Shown here piece by piece: positions 56,814 to 64,000 of a DNA stretch of 64,000 nt (positions are counted from its first letter, which is position 1; each line of letters begins with the position of its first letter). The translations under genes were made by a program, and so were the position numbers. The DNA comes from an uncultured Sterolibacterium sp. (GTDB taxonomy: Bacteria; Pseudomonadota; Gammaproteobacteria; Burkholderiales; Rhodocyclaceae): positions 29,714-93,713 of the forward strand of contig CAIVDC010000070.1 in the NCBI GenBank assembly GCA_903904605.1, written 5' to 3'. The notes beneath the pieces were generated by a model. That model was not told the DNA's origin, made no database searches, and saw only the letters and a list, made by a program, of their open reading frames with translations.

Positions 56814-58514
56814 TCAGTGGGTCGCGGCCATCTCTGCGCCCAGACCTGTTTCGGAACGGATCTTCTGGGCGTCGAATGCGGCTCTCTCCTTCTTCGCGCC
56901 TTCGCTGTTGTCGGTCACCGAGGCCAGGAACGAGACGATCAGCACCGCAGGCAGCACGACGAAAGTCGGGAAGTCGTAGGGGAAGAGGGCCGGGCCCATA
57001 TTAAGTATCTTGGTCCATACGGTCGGGCCGATGATCAGCAGACCGATCGAACCGAAGATGCCGACATAGCCGCCGAGGACCGCCCCGCGCGTCGTCAGGC
57101 CGCGCCAGAACACGGACATGACCAGGATGGGGAAGTTCGCGCAGGCGGCGATCGAGAAGGTGAGCGCCACGATGTAGGCGACATTCTGCTTCTCGAAGGC
57201 GATGCCGAGGATCACGGCGAGGATGCCAAGACCGATCACGCACAGCTTCGATACCCATACTTCCTGCTTTTCCGTGGCCTTGCCCTTCATGATCACGCTC
57301 GCATAGATGTCATGCGACAGGGCCGAAGCACCGGCCAGCGTCAGCCCGGAGACCACCGCGAGGATGGTGGCAAAGGCGACCGCGGCGATGAAGCCGAGGA
57401 AAAAATCCCCGCCGAGGGCGTGCGAGAGATAGACCGCCGGCATGCTGCCGCCGCCTTTCAGGTTGAGGATGTTCTTGGTGACGTCGATCACATATTGCGG
57501 ATTGTTGGCGACCAGCACGATGGCGCCGAAACCGATGATGAAAGTCAGGATATAGAAGTAGCCGATGAAGCAGGTGCCGTAGAGCACCGACTTGCGGGCC
57601 GCCTTGGCATTGGTGACGGTGAAGAAGCGCATCAGGATGTGCGGCAGGCCGGCGGTGCCGAACATCAGCGTCAGGCCGAGGGAAATCGACTCGATCGGAT
57701 TGGCCTTTGCGCCGATGGGCACGACGGACTTCATGATCTCCATGTGCTTGGGATGCAGGGCGACCGCGTCGGAGAACAGCTTGACGAAACTGAAGTCCTC
57801 GTGGGCCATCACGCCGATCGCCATCGCGGTTGCTCCGCCGAGCAGCAAGGCAGCCTTGATGATCTGCACCCAGGTCGTGGCCTTCATGCCGCCGAAGGTG
57901 ACATAGATGATGATCAGCGCGCCGACGATGACGATCGACTCGCGGTAGGAAATCTGCGGCACCAGAGTATGCAGCAACTGTCCGGCGCCGACCGCCTGAC
58001 CGATCAGATACCAGAGCACGACGATCAGCGAACCGATGGCCGCCATGGTGCGGACCGGCCCCTGCTGGAGGCGGAACGAGGCGACGTCGGCATAGGTGTA
58101 CTTGCCGAGGTTGCGCAGGCGTTCCGCGATCAGGAACAGGATGATCGGCCAGCCGACCAGCCAGCCGACCGAGAAGATCAGTCCGTAGAAGCCGTTGAAA
58201 TAGACCAGCGCGGCAATGCCGAGGAAGGACGCTGCCGACATGTAGTCGCCGGCGATCGCCATCCCGTTCTGGAGGCCGGTGATCCCGCGTCCGGCGGCAT
58301 AGAAGTCGGTCGCCGTCTTGGTCCGGGTCGCCGCCCAGTAGGTGATGCCCAGGGTGATGGCGACGAAGATGACGAACATCACGATGGCGTGCCAGTTGAG
58401 CGGCACCTCAGCCGGGGCACCGGGGATCACGATGTCGGCGGCACGGGACATGTTGGCGGCAAGCAGTGCAGCCGAAGCCGCCATCGCCAGGAGAGCTGTC
58501 TTTAGTGTTCTCAT
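56814..58514 (-). CDS. actP: Cation/acetate symporter (sodium:solute symporter family)
   Basis: [72 protein letters not shown]. Confidence 0.94.
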   Translation of the reverse strand: MRTLKTALLAMAASAALLAANMSRAADIVIPGAPAEVPLNWHAIVMFVIFVAITLGITYWAATRTKTATDFYAAGRGITGLQNGMAIAGDYMSAASFLGIAALVYFNGFYGLIFSVGWLVGWPIILFLIAERLRNLGKYTYADVASFRLQQGPVRTMAAIGSLIVVLWYLIGQAVGAGQLLHTLVPQISYRESIVIVGALIIIYVTFGGMKATTWVQIIKAALLLGGATAMAIGVMAHEDFSFVKLFSDAVALHPKHMEIMKSVVPIGAKANPIESISLGLTLMFGTAGLPHILMRFFTVTNAKAARKSVLYGTCFIGYFYILTFIIGFGAIVLVANNPQYVIDVTKNILNLKGGGSMPAVYLSHALGGDFFLGFIAAVAFATILAVVSGLTLAGASALSHDIYASVIMKGKATEKQEVWVSKLCVIGLGILAVILGIAFEKQNVAYIVALTFSIAACANFPILVMSVFWRGLTTRGAVLGGYVGIFGSIGLLIIGPTVWTKILNMGPALFPYDFPTFVVLPAVLIVSFLASVTDNSEGAKKERAAFDAQKIRSETGLGAEMAATH

Positions 58515-58843
58515 TTGCTGGCCTCGCGAATGATTTCTTGAGTGAGCGGATCGAAAATCTCGTTTGCCCTATAGACGTAAATCCCGGTGAGCAGACAGGA
58601 CGCCACGATCACGCCAACGCCGATCAGCATTCCGACCGGGATCACTCCCCCGGCCGATATCGGCGAAGTGAGGATGTCGGGGGTGAACGCGATCATGAGG
58701 ATGAAGCCGAAATAGAGCACGCACACGATCGCCGACAAGGTCCAGGCCAGCGAGTCCCGTCTCGAGATCAGTTCGTGGTATTTCGGGTTGTTCTGTATCT
58801 TGCTAGCGATGAGTTCAGACACGGCGCCCTCCTCTTTGGACAT
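58511..58843 (-). CDS. DUF485 membrane protein (actP partner)
   Basis: [53 protein letters not shown]; overlaps actP start. Confidence 0.87.
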   Translation of the reverse strand: MSKEEGAVSELIASKIQNNPKYHELISRRDSLAWTLSAIVCVLYFGFILMIAFTPDILTSPISAGGVIPVGMLIGVGVIVASCLLTGIYVYRANEIFDPLTQEIIREASK

Positions 58844-59269
58844 ATTTGCTGCGACTGAGTGGATCGGCTCCGATCGCCGACGGGTAGATGCATCCAACGT
58901 CCATTAGTGTCTCCTCCGGTAATTGACGCTTTATTGAAACTGTCCAACAACATTGCGAAAAGCCTGCAAAGGCAATGTCGGCAATCAGACGACGCACATC
59001 CGGGCGGGGTTGCAGGCGCTTGCGGCAGCGAATCGGCTTGCTCTGCCTGAACGACGGAGCAGTATCGGAGTCGGCTTTGCCATGACTATGCAGCAGCCGG
59101 GATTGGCAGCGATCTGCCAGCCGATATCCTCCACCATCGCCCCCCTGTTACGCGTTGTGACAAACGCTTGTTATATATCTTCCGACGATCTGCATTTACG
59201 ACAATATATCAGAATACTTACTGCACTCTTACGGTCTTTCCGGCTCCCGGCACCGCACGATCAGGTCTG

Positions 59270-59791
59270 TCAAATATCGGCAAGCAGGGTCATCTTGCCT
59301 CTCGCGTCACGAACCTTCATGTTGCGCGCGACGCAGGACAAGAGCGCATTCAAATGGGTCAAATCGGCTGAAGACAGATGGCTCAGCGCATCCGGCAGCA
59401 CACCCTGAAGGGGTTTCGGTGCGCCCTTGATCAAGCGAAGCCCGCCCGGCTGGGGAAACAAATGCACGATGCGCTGGTCCTCCTCGCTCCGCTCGCGGCG
59501 CAGGAATCCCTGCTTGACCAGCTTGTCGACGAGATTGCTGGCCGTGGATTGGTGGATCGCCAGCGCTTTGGCGAGTTCGGAGACTTTCAGTCCCGGCTTT
59601 TCGACGGCCGCGGCCAAGGCCCAGAGCTGGGCGCCATTGACGCCGGTCTGCTGTTCGACCCAATGGAAATGCTTCTTGACCGACTTGAAGATGAGCCGGA
59701 AATGCTGCAATGCCTCCATCGTCGGATGAGCAGCCTGCCTTCGTTTTGGCGTATCGGATTTGGCGGCGCGCTTGCGGGGTGTGGAAACCAT
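59270..59791 (-). CDS. MarR-family transcriptional regulator
   Basis: Winged-helix pattern LKVSELAKALAIHQSTASNLVDKLVKQGFLRRERSEEDQRIVHLFP. Confidence 0.87.
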   Translation of the reverse strand: MVSTPRKRAAKSDTPKRRQAAHPTMEALQHFRLIFKSVKKHFHWVEQQTGVNGAQLWALAAAVEKPGLKVSELAKALAIHQSTASNLVDKLVKQGFLRRERSEEDQRIVHLFPQPGGLRLIKGAPKPLQGVLPDALSHLSSADLTHLNALLSCVARNMKVRDARGKMTLLADI

Positions 59792-59942
59792 GAGTTTATG
59801 ATAAGGGATTTATTGTTTCAGTTGGCAATCTGGTGGAGCCATGAACGCTTGTCCGCAGTCGATGCAGCCACGTGGAGAATTCGACAGGCTGCTAGAATGC
59901 TCGGACTCGGCTTGGCCGTCAACCCGTTCAGCAAGGACTTGC

Positions 59943-61607
<1,665 letters not shown>

Positions 61608-61617
61608 CCCGCCAGTC

Positions 61618-62433
61618 ATGCACGAGCTAAGGCCCGGCCAGTCGATCGAACTGCTCAAGGAACTGCACATCCTCACCCGCGAGGGGAAGATGAATCAGGA
61701 CAGCCGGCGCAAGCTGAAGCAGGTCTACCACCTGGCCCAGCTGATCGAGCCCCTCCTCAAGGAAATCGCCCATCCGGACATTCACCTGGTCGATCACGGC
61801 GCCGGAAAGTCATATCTCGGCTTCATTCTTTACGATCTCTTCTTCAAGGCGCGAAACGACGCGGCGCATATCTACGGCATCGAGTCGCGCGCGGAACTGG
61901 TCGAGAAATCCCGCGCCCTGGCCGCCCGGCTGGACTTTCCGGGCATGAGTTTCCTGAATCTTTCAGTGGCGCAGTCCGCCGCCTCGGCGCTGCTGCCGGA
62001 CCGGGTAGACCTGGTCACGGCCTTGCACGCCTGCGATACGGCGACCGACGATGCCATCCGCTTCGCCCTGGAGAAGCGCTCGCCCTTCATCGTGCTGGTG
62101 CCCTGCTGCCAGGCCGAGGTGGCGAGCCTGCTCAACCGCAACAAGGCGCGCTCGCCATCCGGCAGCGCCCTCTCGGAATTGTGGCGTCATCCGCTGCACA
62201 CCAGGGAGTTCGGCAGCCACGTCACCAATGTGCTGCGCTGCCTGCAACTCGAAGCGCACGGCTATCAGGTCAGCGTCACCGAACTCGTGGGCTGGCAGCA
62301 CTCGATGAAGAACGAACTGATCATCGCCCGCCAAAAGAATCTCCATGGCGGGCGCTCCGGCGAACGGCTGAACGGACTGCTGGAAATGATCGGCCTCAGC
62401 GAACTTGGTCGACGATTCTATTGCCCGCCCTGA
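61618..62433 (+). CDS. SAM-dependent methyltransferase
   Basis: IHLVDHGAGKSYLGFILYDLFF motif-I-like; DLVTALHACDTATDDAI; FIVLVPCCQAEVA. Confidence 0.8.
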   Translation: MHELRPGQSIELLKELHILTREGKMNQDSRRKLKQVYHLAQLIEPLLKEIAHPDIHLVDHGAGKSYLGFILYDLFFKARNDAAHIYGIESRAELVEKSRALAARLDFPGMSFLNLSVAQSAASALLPDRVDLVTALHACDTATDDAIRFALEKRSPFIVLVPCCQAEVASLLNRNKARSPSGSALSELWRHPLHTREFGSHVTNVLRCLQLEAHGYQVSVTELVGWQHSMKNELIIARQKNLHGGRSGERLNGLLEMIGLSELGRRFYCPP

Positions 62434-62528
62434 TGCATCCTCGGCGCTTCTTGCCACCGCGGCGAACCATCGACGTTGAAGCGAGTACCGGATCGCAGCC
62501 ACCATTTTGAAATCTCGGGAGATAACTC

Positions 62529-63104
62529 ATGCCGACAGACCTGGAAGACCGGCTCAACATCGCAGACCTGATGACCGCCTGGATGCACCGGGATCTGGCT
62601 CAGTGGGACAGTCTGCGCGGGCTTTTTCACCCGGACGGCATCATCGAGGTCACCTGGTTCGAAGGGCAATTCAGCCAGTTCGTCGATGCGTCCATGCGCA
62701 TGGGCACTTCCGATCTGAGGACCAAACACCTCATCGGCGCACCTGTGGTCATTTTTCAGGGCAACAAGGCCCTGGTCGAAACCAACGCCATCATCGTCGG
62801 GGAAAACGTCCGCCTGGGCCTGGGCTGCCATGCGCACAATCGTTTCTATGATCTGGTCGAAAAACGCGATGGCGTATGGAAGATTCTGAAGCGTCAGAGC
62901 ATATACGACATGGCATCGTTCGCCTTTTCCAGAGGCGTGTTCGAGCTCGATGCCGACCTCCTCCAGCGCTACCCGCGAGAATACGCACCGCTTGCTTATC
63001 TGCTTGAAGGCTGCGGGTTTCCTGTCCGCCGGGTGTTTGCCACCAAGGGCAGCGATCTGGAAAGGTCCATGAAGGCCGCCGGACAGGACTGGCTGGCGCG
63101 CTGA
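62529..63104 (+). CDS. NTF2/SnoaL-like domain protein
   Basis: DRLNIADLMTAWMHRDLAQWDSLRGLFHPDGIIEVTWFEGQF...; typical SnoaL-like cone-fold N-terminus. Confidence 0.7.
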   Translation: MPTDLEDRLNIADLMTAWMHRDLAQWDSLRGLFHPDGIIEVTWFEGQFSQFVDASMRMGTSDLRTKHLIGAPVVIFQGNKALVETNAIIVGENVRLGLGCHAHNRFYDLVEKRDGVWKILKRQSIYDMASFAFSRGVFELDADLLQRYPREYAPLAYLLEGCGFPVRRVFATKGSDLERSMKAAGQDWLAR

Positions 63105-63374
63105 TCGCAAGCCCGCTGACGCCGGCGTCCGAAGCATGGGCACACGCTAGGGCTGCATCGATTTTCTTCAGGGTGTAAATGGCCCCCTTGCCATTCTTAA
63201 AGCACTGATCATCCCGGCAGCCGGGTGCAGGAGCCGTCCGCCCAGGCGCGCCATCTGTCCGCGGAAAGCTGCGGCATGTTGTCGAGCCCAACGCCCCCCC
63301 CCAAATGACCCTGATAGCATATCCACGGATGTGACATGATCATAAACAAGCTGTTTGGTAGGATGAGGTAACAA

Positions 63375-63497
63375 ATGGGAGCGTCGAAATTTTTTCGTCC
63401 CGAAGTTATGGAAGCCCGCACCGGCCAATGGGCGGCCAAATGGAGCGTCGTGACCTACCTGGCGGTCCCGGCACAATCGTGCGGAAAGTGCCGGTAG
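63375..63497 (+). pseudogene. Possible truncated N-terminus of an HlyD-type secretion adaptor
   Basis: 40-aa ORF MGASKFFRPEVMEARTGQWAAKWSVVTYLAVPAQSCGKCR; FFRPEVMEARTGQW resembles the N-terminal tail of HlyD-family adaptors, then ends. Confidence 0.35.
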
Positions 63498-63628
63498 CGA
63501 GTACGAATTAAATCAACAACTTGCAGACGCTTAATGCTATAAGTTATTGATGAATAAACGTATTTCGATTTCCAGCAATTCCTCGAAATTTTTCGGGCAC
63601 CCGGATTTCATTTCTCTGTGACGCCATC

Positions 63629-63680
63629 TTGACGCCATGCATTTTCAAGGCTAGCCTATCGATTACCACAATTGTAGTAA
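63629..63680 (+). promoter_or_regulatory. Putative promoter plus operator for the ParD-like gene
   Basis: TTGACG -17 nt- TAGCCT (63629-63657), then near-perfect 18-bp palindrome TTACCACAATTGTAGTAA (63663-63680, one mismatched pair). Confidence 0.45.
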
Positions 63681-63691
63681 AGGAATCCAGA

Positions 63692-63907
63692 ATGTCCGCC
63701 TCCATCTCTATCCGAATTGGCCAAGCGCTCTACGATCAAGCGAAGGCCGATGCTGCTGCCGAGCACAGAACCATCGCTGGCCAGGTCGAATTCTGGGCCA
63801 AAGTCGGTCGAGCGGCGCTAGACAATCCAGACTTGCCGGTGAGCTTTGTTGCCGAGGCTCTGGCATCCATGGCAGAACCTCGTGTTAACGGCGGTCAGTA
63901 TCATTAG
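63692..63907 (+). CDS. ParD-like type II toxin-antitoxin antitoxin
   Basis: MSASISIRIGQALYDQAKADAAAEHRTIAGQVEFWAKVGRAALDNPDLPVSFVAEAL; ribbon-helix-helix-like ParD-like antitoxin sequence. Confidence 0.75.
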   Translation: MSASISIRIGQALYDQAKADAAAEHRTIAGQVEFWAKVGRAALDNPDLPVSFVAEALASMAEPRVNGGQYH

Positions 63908-64000
63908 AAATCCGGCGTCGATGAATTTTCAGCGTAGCGAGCAGCGCAAGCCGGACGTGATTTTGGGTTTCGAATTTCAGGCATAAATATGCTGGTTTTA

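Noticed and set aside
56574-58505. 643-aa plus-strand ORF opposite actP
   Set aside because: D/H/R/Q-rich shadow frame; actP on the minus strand is unambiguous
63168-63476. 102-aa minus-strand ORF in the right intergenic region
   Set aside because: No recognisable domain and overlaps the region with the plus-strand HlyD-like peptide; not supported as a gene

Overview
High-GC proteobacterial chromosome segment; betaproteobacterial (Rhodocyclales-like) is an impression from the gene families, not a measurement. The window is densely coding, with no rRNA, tRNA, CRISPR array or intact transposase recognised. Left to right: tamB (truncated at the left edge)/tamA; a lipoprotein; a zinc-ribbon protein; a DUF21/CNNM protein; a CPA2 antiporter; a tight minus-strand operon of CPA2 antiporter, YbdK/GCS2 ligase, PuuD-like gamma-glutamyl hydrolase and second CPA2 antiporter; pqiAABC-type (MCE) genes; kup; two MscS channels; a hybrid histidine kinase, CheR, CheB and REC-PAS-GAF-PAS-GGDEF-EAL cluster; a ~23.6 kb glycogen/trehalose island (glgB, glgE, treS-maltokinase, TM-helix/MscS-like, glgC, glgX, treZ, malQ-treY fusion, MscS, glucosidase, otsB, membrane-anchored otsA); clcA; OmpA/Pal lipoproteins; a DUF3014 protein; actP/DUF485; MarR; ettA; a methyltransferase; an NTF2-like protein; and an accessory-looking right edge with a possible HlyD-like remnant and a ParD-like antitoxin. 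Most interesting points: (i) an island carrying TreS, TreYZ and OtsAB together with GlgE and interleaved mechanosensitive-channel genes, including a MalQ-TreY fusion and an OtsA with an N-terminal transmembrane sensor-like module; (ii) the antiporter/gamma-glutamyl enzyme operon, a candidate little-described K+/gamma-glutamyl system. All family calls come from reading the translated sequence; no database search was run.
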